A stretch of 64,000 nt of DNA from Oceanivirga miroungae (GTDB lineage: Bacteria; Fusobacteriota; Fusobacteriia; Fusobacteriales; Leptotrichiaceae): positions 1 to 64,000 of the forward strand of contig NZ_CABWIB010000001.1 of NCBI RefSeq assembly GCF_902505095.1, given 5' to 3'. Positions within the stretch are counted from its first letter, which is position 1. Every line of letters starts with the position of its first letter. Both the position numbers and the translations under genes were made by a program. Below, piece by piece: positions 8,008 through 17,043 of this stretch. The notes under the pieces were generated by a model. The model did no database searches, had not been told where the DNA came from, and was given only the letters and a program-made list of their open reading frames with translations.

Positions 8008-8937
8008 CTATTTATAGTTATCAAGAACTAGTTTTGCAATATCATTTGCTCTTAAATGATATTCATCTAACATAGTATCACCATCTGCACTTTGTCCAAA
8101 CACATCATTTATTCCATGTTTTATAACTAATGTTGGTCTAACTGATGATAAAAAGTCAGATACAGCACTTCCAAGACCACCAATTACTGAGTGTTCTTCA
8201 CTTGTAACTATGAATTTACATTCATTAGCTGCTTTTAAAACTGCATCATTATCTAATGGTTTTATAGTAGACATATTTATAACTCTTGCTGATATTCCTT
8301 TTTCTTTTAATATTTCAGAGGCTTTTATAGCTTCTGCTACCATTAATCCTGTTGCAATTATAGCTACATCATTACCTTCTTTTAATTCTACTGCTTTTCC
8401 TATTTTAAATTCATAAGATTCATCAAATAAAATAGGTACATTTAATCTTCCTAGTCTAATATACATAGGTCCTTCATATTTTGCAGCTTCTAGTATCATT
8501 TGTCTAGTTTCAGTAGCATCTGCTGGACTTAATACAACCATTCCTGGTATAGTTCTCATTAGTGCTATATCTTCTATTGATTGATGTGATCCTCCATCTT
8601 CTCCTACTGATATTCCAGCATGTGTTGGACATATTTTAACATTTAATTTTGGATAAGCAATACTATTTCTTATTTGTTCAAAAGCACGTCCTGCTGCAAA
8701 TATTGCAAATGTTGATACAAAAGGAATTTTCCCTGTTGAAGCTATACCTGCTGCTGTTGCCATCATATTTGCTTCTGCTATTCCCATGTTTAAATGTCTA
8801 TTTGGAAATTCTTTTTGAAAGAATGTTGTCATTGTAGATTTTGTTAAATCAGCATCTAATACAACTACATTTTCATTTATCTTACCTAATTCTACTAAAC
8901 TTTCTCCGAATGCTAGTCTTGTTGCCTTTTTTTCCAT
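8008..8937 (-). CDS. Transketolase, C-terminal subunit
   Basis: The 309-residue product corresponds to the pyrimidine-binding and C-terminal domains of transketolase. It shows the conserved glutamate region NMGIAEANMMATAAG, the THAGISVGEDGGSHQS loop and the C-terminal VTSEEHSVIGGLGSAV. Together with the N-terminal subunit encoded just upstream it forms the ThDP enzyme that transfers two-carbon units in the non-oxidative pentose phosphate pathway. Split transketolases of this kind are normal in many anaerobes, so this is not a frameshift. Two ATG codons are adjacent; the second is better spaced from AGGAGG. The intergenic gap is 10 bases. Confidence 0.93.
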   Translation of the reverse strand: MEKKATRLAFGESLVELGKINENVVVLDADLTKSTMTTFFQKEFPNRHLNMGIAEANMMATAAGIASTGKIPFVSTFAIFAAGRAFEQIRNSIAYPKLNVKICPTHAGISVGEDGGSHQSIEDIALMRTIPGMVVLSPADATETRQMILEAAKYEGPMYIRLGRLNVPILFDESYEFKIGKAVELKEGNDVAIIATGLMVAEAIKASEILKEKGISARVINMSTIKPLDNDAVLKAANECKFIVTSEEHSVIGGLGSAVSDFLSSVRPTLVIKHGINDVFGQSADGDTMLDEYHLRANDIAKLVLDNYK

Positions 8938-8947
8938 CATTTTCCTC

Positions 8948-9757
8948 CTACATTAACTCTTCCATTGCTTTTTCATATTCTTCTTTATTTGGTGCTTTAC
9001 CATGCCATCCTGGATTATTTTCCATGAATGATACACCTTTACCTTTTACTGTATTACATATAACTGCTGTTGGTTTACCTTTTGTTTCTTTTGCATTAGC
9101 TAATGAAGCTTTTATTTCATCAACATCATGCCCGTTAATTTCTAATACATTAAATCCAAAGGCTGTAAATTTATCTTTAAGCATTCCTAAACTCATTACT
9201 TTTTCTACTTCACCATCTATTTGTAATCCATTTTTATCTATAAACACAGTTAAATTATCTAATTTATAATGATTTGCGGCCATAAATGCTTCATAACATT
9301 GACCTTCTTGTAATTCTCCATCTCCCATTATAGAGTATACTCTATAAGAGTCATTTGATATTTTAGCTGATATTGCCATTCCAACAGCAGCACTTATACC
9401 TTGTCCAAGTGATCCTGTTGACATATCTATACCAGGTAATTTTTTCATATCTGGGTGACCTTGTAATGGGCTTTTAAATTTTCTAAGAGTTGTTATTAAG
9501 TTTTTATCAACAATTCCTTTTTCCATTAAAGCTGCATATAAAGCTGGAACTGCGTGTCCTTTACTTAATACCAATCTATCTCTATTTTCCATTCTAGGAT
9601 TTTTAGGATCTATATTCATTTCATCAAAATATAGAACTGTTAATATGTCTGCTATAGATAATGATCCACCTGGATGTCCTGATTTTGCATGATATATCAT
9701 TTCAATAATATCTTTTCTAATTTCTTTAGAAATTAATTCTAATTCTTTTTTTTCCAT
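8948..9757 (-). CDS. Transketolase, N-terminal subunit
   Basis: The 269-residue product is the ThDP-diphosphate-binding half of transketolase. It has GHPGGSLS, LSKGHAVPALYA, GSLGQGISAAVGMA and the cofactor-binding motif GDGELQEGQ followed 30 residues on by DKNGLQIDG. It is the first gene of a two-gene operon with the C-terminal half. A well-formed promoter (TAGACA, 17 bases, TATAAT on the minus strand) lies about 50 bases upstream, and AGGACA sits before the ATG. The pair serves pentose and erythrose-4-phosphate metabolism. Confidence 0.93.
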   Translation of the reverse strand: MEKKELELISKEIRKDIIEMIYHAKSGHPGGSLSIADILTVLYFDEMNIDPKNPRMENRDRLVLSKGHAVPALYAALMEKGIVDKNLITTLRKFKSPLQGHPDMKKLPGIDMSTGSLGQGISAAVGMAISAKISNDSYRVYSIMGDGELQEGQCYEAFMAANHYKLDNLTVFIDKNGLQIDGEVEKVMSLGMLKDKFTAFGFNVLEINGHDVDEIKASLANAKETKGKPTAVICNTVKGKGVSFMENNPGWHGKAPNKEEYEKAMEELM

Positions 9758-9803
9758 TTGTGTCCTCCATATATTTTTACTTTGTTATTTATTAATTAAT
9801 TTA

Positions 9804-9832
9804 ATTATACAATAGACTTATTTATTTGTCTA
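9804..9832 (-). promoter_or_regulatory. Sigma-70-type promoter of the transketolase operon
   Basis: Minus strand: -35 TAGACA (9827-9832), 17-base spacer, -10 TATAAT (9804-9809). An inverted repeat, ATAGAC...GTCTAT (about 9812-9833), overlaps the -35 and spacer and could be an operator or a weak hairpin. Confidence 0.75.
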
Positions 9833-9846
9833 TATTTAAGACTTTC

Positions 9847-11211
9847 CTATTCTTTTTTTAAGCTATAAAATACAACTGATAAAACAAATAGAATTATAGC
9901 ACATAATAAAGTTAATATTACCCCACTAGGAGTTGCAGATTGTGTCCCATTCTCTCCTAAGTTAGATTTATATACTATTGTATTTATTGATATAATAGCT
10001 TTAGTCATGAATGCTAACTTTAAGAAAAATCCTTGTATTCCAAATAATAATCCCTCAACAGCTACCTTGCTTTCATTTGATACTTTTGTAGCAATTTCTG
10101 ATAGCATTGCTGGTGGGAATATAAATCCAGCTCCACTAATACCTGCCCCTATTATTGCTATAGCTAAATAAACCATATATATTATATAGTTATACTCACT
10201 AGTAAAGTTAGTTAAACTATGCAATTTAAGACCAAAGAATATCATTATTAAAATTCCTATAATTATAGATACTAAATCTATTATCATTACTTTTTTAAAT
10301 CCTAATTTTTTAGTAGCTATGCTTGTTACTGGGAAAAATACAGCTGAAGCTATAAACAGTAGTGTTGATAATCTTGACACCATAGCTCCCCCATTATATG
10401 CTTCTGGCATAAGTAAAGTTACGAAATACGATAATACCATTTGTATTATATTAAATCCTGTAAAGAATAAGAAAAGTCCAATAAAGTATAGTATAACTTC
10501 TCTATTCATAATATATTTAATTGTCTTTCTAAAACTAGCACCTTTTATTTTTGTTTCATTTCTTGTTATCTTTGTTTCATTTAAGAAAAATACACAGAAA
10601 TATATACCAATAGCTGCTATTATAGAAAATATTATAACCATTTTTCTAAAACCTTCTACTGAATACTTAGACCCTACTGGACTAAATTTTGCTATTAAAA
10701 GTCCTGATAATATCATAGGAAGTGCAGAAAAAATTAATCTAAATACTGACTGTACAGTTGATATATTTATCCTCTCTTCTTTTGTATGAGTTAAATCAGC
10801 TACTAGTGCATTATATGGTCCCCCAACTAAAGTATATGATACAAAAAATATTGATCCTACAATTACAAAGTATATAAAGGTCGCTGTTTGACTAGTAGTT
10901 ATTGGGTAGAAAAATAGTACCATTGATAAACATAGTGGAATTCCACCTATCATCATAAAAAATGACCTTTTTCCATATCTACTCTTACTATGATCTGATA
11001 GATAGCCTACAACTGGATCTGCTATTGCATCTACTAATCTTATTAAAACAAAACCTAAGGTTAATAATCTTACTGTTAAAAGAGCATTAAGCCCTGAATT
11101 TTCAGGTGGTAAATAGAAATAATTTAACCACTGAACAAAAATTCTATCTAAGATGAAATATGAAACTCCCATACCATAAATATAGTAAGTTTTTTTACTT
11201 AACTTATTCAT
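9847..11211 (-). CDS. GPH-family (MelB-like) sugar:cation symporter
   Basis: A 454-residue protein with about twelve transmembrane segments. The signature near residue 65, DAIADPVVGYLSDHSKSRYG, is the glycoside-pentoside-hexuronide:cation motif, and the second half carries KKLGFKKVMIID after the central loop. The substrate is probably a glycoside, pentose or hexuronide; I cannot narrow it. It overlaps the upstream hydrolase gene by 8 bases and is followed by the transketolase operon, which has its own promoter. A link between pentose import and the transketolase is plausible but inferred. Confidence 0.85.
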   Translation of the reverse strand: MNKLSKKTYYIYGMGVSYFILDRIFVQWLNYFYLPPENSGLNALLTVRLLTLGFVLIRLVDAIADPVVGYLSDHSKSRYGKRSFFMMIGGIPLCLSMVLFFYPITTSQTATFIYFVIVGSIFFVSYTLVGGPYNALVADLTHTKEERINISTVQSVFRLIFSALPMILSGLLIAKFSPVGSKYSVEGFRKMVIIFSIIAAIGIYFCVFFLNETKITRNETKIKGASFRKTIKYIMNREVILYFIGLFLFFTGFNIIQMVLSYFVTLLMPEAYNGGAMVSRLSTLLFIASAVFFPVTSIATKKLGFKKVMIIDLVSIIIGILIMIFFGLKLHSLTNFTSEYNYIIYMVYLAIAIIGAGISGAGFIFPPAMLSEIATKVSNESKVAVEGLLFGIQGFFLKLAFMTKAIISINTIVYKSNLGENGTQSATPSGVILTLLCAIILFVLSVVFYSLKKE

Positions 11212-12106
11212 TTTCTTCTCCTTCTAAAAAATCTTTTATTTCTTTAGTATATTCTTCCTTATATTGAAGATATATCCTTACATGTTGTCCTTTTCTAAAA
11301 GCTTTAAATTTAGTTTTACTTTTACTATACTCATCTAATTTATTATATTCGTAAATTAACATTTCATACGGTGTTACTTCATCTTTTTCAGATTGAATAA
11401 TTAAAGTATCTACCCTCCCTAAAGTTTTAGATAATCTTAAAATTTCTAACTTGTTATCAATAAATCTATTAAATTGGTTAATAGCTGCAATTATTAAAAA
11501 ATACGGTAACCTAATTTTCCCTATATACGAATTTTTTATTATTAATTTTCTAACATTTGATACAGGGCTATCTAATATCATTTTTTCTATTATTATTTTT
11601 TCTTCCTCTAATTCATTTTCAAATAGGGTTGGGACTAAACTAGCCCCCATAGCTCCTTGTGAAAAACCATACAGTGTAAAATTATTATATCCATATTCAT
11701 CCTTTAAATATTTTAAACTAGAATAGATATCATATGAGAAAAAATAACCAAGAGCTGTTTTTGAAACTTCTGACATACCGGAATTTCTTAAATCAGGCAA
11801 TAAAATATTATATTTTTCATTTAATTTTGTTTCAACAAAAATTCTTAAAAATTTAAGTAAAAATATTCTATTATTAAATCTACCATGACATAAAACTATC
11901 GTTTTCTTTGCATTCTCATTTTTTATTAACCATGCATAAAGTTTCTTACCATCTATACTTTTGTATTCTACTTCTTCATAATCTAGTGAAAATACTGCTG
12001 GTGAATAAATTCCTGCTATCATTCTATTTTTACTTTTCATTACATCACGAAGAGATTTTTTTAAACTTACTCTAGTATAATTTACTATTCTTTTTATTAA
12101 TATCAT
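11204..12106 (-). CDS. Alpha/beta hydrolase, membrane-associated type
   Basis: The 300-residue protein has the alpha/beta-hydrolase order: oxyanion segment VLCHGRFNNR, nucleophile elbow GFSQG (serine), acid after LIIQSEKDEVTPYE, and a late histidine in KGQHVRIYL. The family resembles prolyl-oligopeptidase-like or acyl hydrolases of the YqkD/YtmA kind with a short N-terminal hydrophobic or amphipathic stretch. The substrate is not evident. It overlaps tmcAL (4 bases) and the sugar transporter (8 bases), so it is translated in an operon with both. Confidence 0.8.
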   Translation of the reverse strand: MILIKRIVNYTRVSLKKSLRDVMKSKNRMIAGIYSPAVFSLDYEEVEYKSIDGKKLYAWLIKNENAKKTIVLCHGRFNNRIFLLKFLRIFVETKLNEKYNILLPDLRNSGMSEVSKTALGYFFSYDIYSSLKYLKDEYGYNNFTLYGFSQGAMGASLVPTLFENELEEEKIIIEKMILDSPVSNVRKLIIKNSYIGKIRLPYFLIIAAINQFNRFIDNKLEILRLSKTLGRVDTLIIQSEKDEVTPYEMLIYEYNKLDEYSKSKTKFKAFRKGQHVRIYLQYKEEYTKEIKDFLEGEENE

Positions 12107-13179
12107 AAGTCCTCCCTATATATACTGTTTCTTAAAGTTTTTTTTACTTTAAGGTAATTTAAAAACTCCTCGTATTTCACATCTTCTTTTATATGTTTAT
12201 AGTTAACATAACAAAAATCCAAATTTTTAATATATTTTGCCCCTTTTTTATTTATTCCTAAAACTTTTATGTATTCTATTTCTTTTACGCTCACATCTTT
12301 TATATTTAATATTACATTTAACATTATTCTTTTTATTCTATTTATAGATATATTTCTATTTTTTGATATTTCTAGAAACTCTTCATAGTTTTTTGCTTTT
12401 CTTATTCTATTTGATATATAGTTTTTAAGTTCATCTGACAAGTCATAAATACTATCTATATCCCCTCTTAAAAAGATATATTTAAATAAGTCAAATATCA
12501 TATCCTCTTTTTCCAGAATATATGTTAGCTTACTGCTTTTATATGGAACTAAGTTTTCGTAATTTTTGCCATTTTTTATTAAATTTCTAATATTAGTTGC
12601 AGAGGATATATTATTTGAAATAGTTTCATCATTATACCCACTAGCTACTCTTTTTATTATTTTTTGTGATAGATCTAAGTTGTATTTTTTCTTTGCTCTT
12701 ATATATTCTAATGCTAGAATATTATTTGATGTATAGTATTTAGATAAACCATATTTTTCTAGCACCATAAAACAGGCTTTATTGTATGAATGACCAAGAC
12801 TTGTATATTTTTTTATATCTTCATCTTTTAACTTATCTATTAAATCATCTAATATATTAATATCCTCTGTTTCTGCACCAAAGACTTGTATATTACAACC
12901 TATTTTATCTAAAATTCTAACTGAATTTTCACAATACACTTCTGCATTTTGTATTGAAATTTGTGGTGGTATTTCTATTACTATATCATAGCCCATACTA
13001 AGAGCTATATTTACTTTATCTTCTTCATTTAAAATAGATAGTTCTGCTCTTTGAACAAAATTATTTGATATTAGAGCTATTAAAATATCCGGATTATATA
13101 GTTTTTTTATCATTTCTACTTGGTACTTATGTCCATTATGAAAAGGATTAAATTCTGCAACTACTCCTATTACATTCAT
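12103..13179 (-). CDS. tmcAL: tRNA(Met) cytidine acetate ligase
   Basis: The 358-residue protein begins GVVAEFNPFHNGHKY, the nucleotidyltransferase HxGH-type motif of the TmcAL (YlbM) family, followed by ISNNFVQRAELSIL and a GYDIVIEIPP segment. TmcAL acetylates the wobble cytidine of elongator tRNA-Met using acetate and ATP. It is somewhat shorter than the Bacillus protein (about 415 residues). It shares single-base and 4-base overlaps with disA and the hydrolase gene. In Firmicutes ylbM neighbours coaD, and here both are in the same cluster. Confidence 0.88.
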   Translation of the reverse strand: MNVIGVVAEFNPFHNGHKYQVEMIKKLYNPDILIALISNNFVQRAELSILNEEDKVNIALSMGYDIVIEIPPQISIQNAEVYCENSVRILDKIGCNIQVFGAETEDINILDDLIDKLKDEDIKKYTSLGHSYNKACFMVLEKYGLSKYYTSNNILALEYIRAKKKYNLDLSQKIIKRVASGYNDETISNNISSATNIRNLIKNGKNYENLVPYKSSKLTYILEKEDMIFDLFKYIFLRGDIDSIYDLSDELKNYISNRIRKAKNYEEFLEISKNRNISINRIKRIMLNVILNIKDVSVKEIEYIKVLGINKKGAKYIKNLDFCYVNYKHIKEDVKYEEFLNYLKVKKTLRNSIYREDL

Positions 13180-14249
13180 TATATTTTCTCTAATTCTATA
13201 ATATTTTTATATCTTTCTTTTGTACGCATTATTACACTGCCTTTAATTTTATTAATCCCTTTTATTTGTATTAAATCATCATAACTTGCACTTAAAATAC
13301 TATTTATGTTTGTAAATCTTTGTATTATATTTTCAACATCTCTTTTATTTAATTTATTTATTCCATTTAATAATCTATATCCCTTTGCAATTAAAACATC
13401 TTCTAGGTTATCTTGCTTAGGATCATATCCTAATAGTTTTATTATATTATTTTCATCGGTAATATCTATATTTGATATTTTTTCAACTATTTTTTCAGGA
13501 TTTGTTTTCTTTTCATTTGCATCGTTATAATAATCTCTTATTAAATTCAAGAAATTATTTCTTTGACCTAACATAACTTCCGCTCTTTGAACTTGAAGCG
13601 TTGTTGCTTCAGTTCCAAGTTCACGAATATAGTATTCAACATTATCATCTGTTTTAAATAAAAGAGTAAATATTCTAATTCCTGCTATTATATCTTCTAA
13701 TGTAACTAATTTTTCATATTCTAAATAGTTTAAATTTGTTAAATAACTTGTTGTAAGGCTCGCATATTTTTCTAAACTCATTACTGATTGAGATGATTTT
13801 ATAAGTAAATCTGCTATAGAATCTAGGGTATATTTAAAATCCCCTTTATATACTGTTACCTTATTTCTTCTTTCTGAAATTGTAATTACCATATTAGCCG
13901 TTTGTTTTGCTATTCTATGAGCTGTTCTATGTCTTGTTCCACTTTCATCTGTTTGAATATTATGGTTAGGTTGTAAGTGTAAATTTGCACCATAAATTTT
14001 AGTGACTTCTCTATTTACTATTATTCCACCATCCATTTTAGCTAATTCATATAGTTTTTGTGGAGAAAATTCTGTATCTAATTTAAATCCACCTTCCATA
14101 AGATAAGTTATTTCTTCTGGTTCAGTTAAAATTATTAAAGCACCTAGACTTGCTTCTCTTATTCTATCAACAGCATTTCTTAAAGGTTTACCTGGTGCTA
14201 ATACGGCAAATATTTCATCTAATATCTTATTTTGGTCCTTTTCCACCAT
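13179..14249 (-). CDS. disA: Diadenylate cyclase DisA
   Basis: The 356-residue protein has an N-terminal DAC domain (about 1-145), a helical linker and a C-terminal helix-hairpin-helix DNA-binding region (IQIKGINKIKGSVIM, about 325-345). The catalytic motif is MDGGIIVN, with glycine where most DisA proteins have DGA, followed by the RHR motif in GTRHRTAHRIAKQ. DisA makes c-di-AMP and pauses on branched DNA. It is stop/start-coupled to radA, the usual partner that inhibits or modulates DisA in Firmicutes. No c-di-AMP phosphodiesterase gene is visible in the window. Confidence 0.95.
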   Translation of the reverse strand: MVEKDQNKILDEIFAVLAPGKPLRNAVDRIREASLGALIILTEPEEITYLMEGGFKLDTEFSPQKLYELAKMDGGIIVNREVTKIYGANLHLQPNHNIQTDESGTRHRTAHRIAKQTANMVITISERRNKVTVYKGDFKYTLDSIADLLIKSSQSVMSLEKYASLTTSYLTNLNYLEYEKLVTLEDIIAGIRIFTLLFKTDDNVEYYIRELGTEATTLQVQRAEVMLGQRNNFLNLIRDYYNDANEKKTNPEKIVEKISNIDITDENNIIKLLGYDPKQDNLEDVLIAKGYRLLNGINKLNKRDVENIIQRFTNINSILSASYDDLIQIKGINKIKGSVIMRTKERYKNIIELEKI

Positions 14250-15601
14250 TAATTTATCCTTTCTACTAATTCCTCTATATTATTTATATAGTTTAGTTTA
14301 ATATTTAATTTTTCATTTTCCAATTCTTCTTTATTTGCATAAGGTAAATATACTCCTGTAAATCCTAGTTTTACTAATTCATTTACCCTTTTTTTAATAA
14401 AAGGTGTTGCTCTTAGTTCTCCACGAAGACCTATTTCTCCAATTACTGCTATTTTTGCACTTATTGGTATTTTTTTTATTGAAGATATTAGAGAAAATAT
14501 TAACGCAAGATCACTCGATCTTTCTTTTATCTCAACTCCACCAGGTATATTTACATATATGTCACTTAAGTTTAAGTCCATTTTCATAAATTTAGATAAA
14601 ATAGCTAATAGTATTTCAATTCTATTTTTATCATAACCTTCTATTATTCTTTTAGGATACCCATAAGAAGTTTTAGAAACAAGCGTTTGTATTTCAAAAA
14701 GTATCACACGACTTCCTTCTATACTAGGCACTATTATACTCCCAACATTTTTTTCAGATCTTGTTGATATGAAAAATTCTGATGGATTTTTAACTTCTTC
14801 TATGCCGTCTTCTTTCATGCTAAATATTGAAATTTCATTTGTTGATCCATATCTATTTTTAGTACTTCTTACTATTCTGAAATAGTTATTCTCATCACCT
14901 TCAAAAGAGATTACACAGTCTACCATATGTTCTAGTAACTTAGGTCCTGCTAATTTACCATCTTTTGTTACGTGACCGACTATAAAAAAGCAAATATCTT
15001 TTTGCTTCGCAAGTTCTATTAGCTTTAAACTACATTCCCTTATTTGAGATACACTAGCTGGTAAACTAGCAATATTACTTGAAAAAATTGTTTGAATAGA
15101 GTCAATAACTACAACTTCTGGTTTTTTTTCTTCTATATTTGCAAGTATCTGCTCTAGTCTTGTTTCGTTTAGTATAAATAGATTTTCAGAATTTACTTTT
15201 ATTCTTGTTGCTCTTTCTTTGATTTGTCTTTTTGATTCTTCTCCAGATATATATAAGCAAGTATCTTTTTGACTGTATTCATTTAATAAACTAAGTAAAA
15301 ATGTTGATTTTCCTATACCAGGAGATCCTGTTATTAAAACAACTGATGCTTTTGCAAGTCCTCCACCTAATACTCTATCAAATTCTTTATATGATGTTTG
15401 TAATCTAAATTCTTTTTCTATCTCTATATCTTTTAATAAACTTGCTTTGGTTAAATTTTCATCTTTTGTTAGTATAATACTGTCCATTTTAACTTCTTCA
15501 TCCATAGTTCCCCAAGAACTACAGTTAGGACATCTTCCTAGCCATTTTGTTTGTGTGAACCCACATTCACTACAAATATATCTATTATTTAGCTTTGCCA
15601 T
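14249..15601 (-). CDS. radA: DNA repair protein RadA/Sms
   Basis: The 450-residue protein has the N-terminal C4 zinc finger (CSECGFTQTKWLGRCPNC), a RecA-like ATPase with Walker A GSPGIGKST and Walker B VVVIDSIQT, the RadA motif KNRYGSTNEI, and a C-terminal Lon-like domain (from about 340). It is a branch-migration helicase that processes recombination intermediates. It lies between coaD (17-base overlap) and disA (1-base overlap), so DNA-damage handling and c-di-AMP signalling are coexpressed. Confidence 0.96.
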   Translation of the reverse strand: MAKLNNRYICSECGFTQTKWLGRCPNCSSWGTMDEEVKMDSIILTKDENLTKASLLKDIEIEKEFRLQTSYKEFDRVLGGGLAKASVVLITGSPGIGKSTFLLSLLNEYSQKDTCLYISGEESKRQIKERATRIKVNSENLFILNETRLEQILANIEEKKPEVVVIDSIQTIFSSNIASLPASVSQIRECSLKLIELAKQKDICFFIVGHVTKDGKLAGPKLLEHMVDCVISFEGDENNYFRIVRSTKNRYGSTNEISIFSMKEDGIEEVKNPSEFFISTRSEKNVGSIIVPSIEGSRVILFEIQTLVSKTSYGYPKRIIEGYDKNRIEILLAILSKFMKMDLNLSDIYVNIPGGVEIKERSSDLALIFSLISSIKKIPISAKIAVIGEIGLRGELRATPFIKKRVNELVKLGFTGVYLPYANKEELENEKLNIKLNYINNIEELVERIN

Positions 15602-16103
15602 TAATTTTTCTTACTCTATCCTCCATTTTTTTTCTAACATTATCTGTGACAAAAAATTTAAGCTCTCCATTATTTATGCAAACTTCTTTAACTACGCTAG
15701 AACTTAAATAAAGGTATTTTCTTGAAGCATTTAAAAATATTGTTTCAAACTTTTTCTTCGCTAATAATTCATTAGTTAAATTCAGTTGTACTTCATATTC
15801 ATAATCACTAACAGCTCTTAATCCTCTTATTAGTAAATCTATGTTTTCTTTTTCGATTAAATCTACCAAAAGACCATTAAAAGATATAATTTTTATGTTT
15901 TCTAAACTTATTCCTGCTTCTATTAAACTTTCTTTTATTAATTCAATTCTTTCTTCTACACTAAACCAATAATTTGATTTATTAGCGTTGTATAAGACAC
16001 CAATTACGAGTTCTTTTGTTAAATTTTTTGCTCTTTTTATTATATCTATATGACCTAGTGTTATAGGGTCAAAACTTCCTGGGTATATTGCTTTATTTAT
16101 CAT
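15585..16103 (-). CDS. coaD: Phosphopantetheine adenylyltransferase
   Basis: The 172-residue protein starts AIYPGSFDPITLGHIDII, the nucleotidyltransferase T/HxGH signature, and carries GLRAVSDYEYEVQL and the late SSSVVKEV segment. It makes dephospho-CoA from 4'-phosphopantetheine, the penultimate CoA step. The usual substrate-side PSPEYSFISS region is replaced by NASRKYLYLSS, a modest divergence. It overlaps rnc by 11 bases and radA by 17. Its product is needed for loading the acyl carrier protein encoded two genes upstream. Confidence 0.95.
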   Translation of the reverse strand: MINKAIYPGSFDPITLGHIDIIKRAKNLTKELVIGVLYNANKSNYWFSVEERIELIKESLIEAGISLENIKIISFNGLLVDLIEKENIDLLIRGLRAVSDYEYEVQLNLTNELLAKKKFETIFLNASRKYLYLSSSVVKEVCINNGELKFFVTDNVRKKMEDRVRKINGKAK

Positions 16104-16809
16104 AATAACCTAATTTCTCTAAAGCTTCTTTAGCTGCTTTTTTTTCTGCTCTTTTTTTAGATTTTGCAATTCCTATTGCTAAAACCTTGTCATTTACTAC
16201 AACATTTACCTTAAATATCTTATCATGGTCAGGCCCTTTTGTTTCTAATAAATTATATACTGGAGTAACTTTATACATTGCTTGTATATATTCTTGTAAT
16301 TTTGTTTTGTAATCTCCTACGCCTTCTATTTCATCTAAGTGATTAATCTTCTTTATTAAAAATGATAAAGCAATATCTTTTACTGTATAATAATCTGAAT
16401 CTAAATAAATTGCTCCCATTAACGCTTCAAAAGCATCACCTAGTATTGATTGTCTATATTTTCCACCAGATAAATGTTCTCCTTTACTTAGATAAAGGTA
16501 ATTACCTAATCCTATATCATTTGATATTGATGAAAATACCGTTTCGCTTATTATTTGACTTTTTATTTTAGATAGTTCCCCTTCTTTTAATTTAGAAAAC
16601 TTATCTACTATATATGAAGTTGTAACTAAATTAAGTACAGAATCTCCTAAAAATTCTAATTTTTCATTGTCTTTTTTATTAAGGTCTGGATTTTCATTTA
16701 CAAATGATCTATGCATAAGCGCTGTTAGTATTAGATTTTTATCTTTAAATGTATATTTAATTTTTTCCTCTAATTTCTGTATTTTTATAAGTTCATCTTT
16801 ACTTATCAT
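16093..16809 (-). CDS. rnc: Ribonuclease III
   Basis: RNase III domain (about 10-150) with the signature NEKLEFLGDSVLNL containing the catalytic acidic residues and a second acidic motif DAFEALMGAIYLDS; a C-terminal double-stranded RNA-binding domain covers about 160-235 and ends KRAEKKAAKEALEKLG. The enzyme matures rRNA and cleaves structured mRNA. An in-frame ATG lies six codons upstream, but the second ATG is preferred because GGAAAGAAG precedes it; both starts overlap the acpP end. The acpP-rnc order is common in bacteria. Confidence 0.95.
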   Translation of the reverse strand: MISKDELIKIQKLEEKIKYTFKDKNLILTALMHRSFVNENPDLNKKDNEKLEFLGDSVLNLVTTSYIVDKFSKLKEGELSKIKSQIISETVFSSISNDIGLGNYLYLSKGEHLSGGKYRQSILGDAFEALMGAIYLDSDYYTVKDIALSFLIKKINHLDEIEGVGDYKTKLQEYIQAMYKVTPVYNLLETKGPDHDKIFKVNVVVNDKVLAIGIAKSKKRAEKKAAKEALEKLGYYDK

Positions 16810-17032
16810 TTTTTCTTCTTTCCACATATTCCTTTATTTCTTTTATCGTATGTAGTTTTACTACGTCTTCTTTTAATATTTCTATATCATACTTATTTTC
16901 AATAGCATTTAATATTTCAACAACATCTAATGAATCTGCTCCTAAATCATCAACTATTCTTGAATTTTCATTTAATTCTTCTTCATTTACATCTAATTGT
17001 TCTAATATTATTTCTTTTATTTCTTCTAACAT
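16799..17032 (-). CDS. acpP: Acyl carrier protein
   Basis: A 77-residue acidic helical protein with the phosphopantetheine attachment motif GADSLD and flanking DVVEILNAIENKY. It carries acyl chains in fatty-acid synthesis. An upstream ATG at 17044 gives four extra residues, but that ATG is embedded in ATGGAGGAAAAAATG, where GGAGG is the ribosome-binding site for the inner ATG; the shorter form is therefore preferred. It is followed by rnc with a short overlap. Confidence 0.95.
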   Translation of the reverse strand: MLEEIKEIILEQLDVNEEELNENSRIVDDLGADSLDVVEILNAIENKYDIEILKEDVVKLHTIKEIKEYVERRKNDK

Positions 17033-17043
17033 TTTTTCCTCCA

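Noticed and set aside
8008-9757. Transketolase broken in two by a frameshift
   Set aside because: Each half has its own ATG and AGGA-type site, the break is at a domain border, and split transketolases are common.
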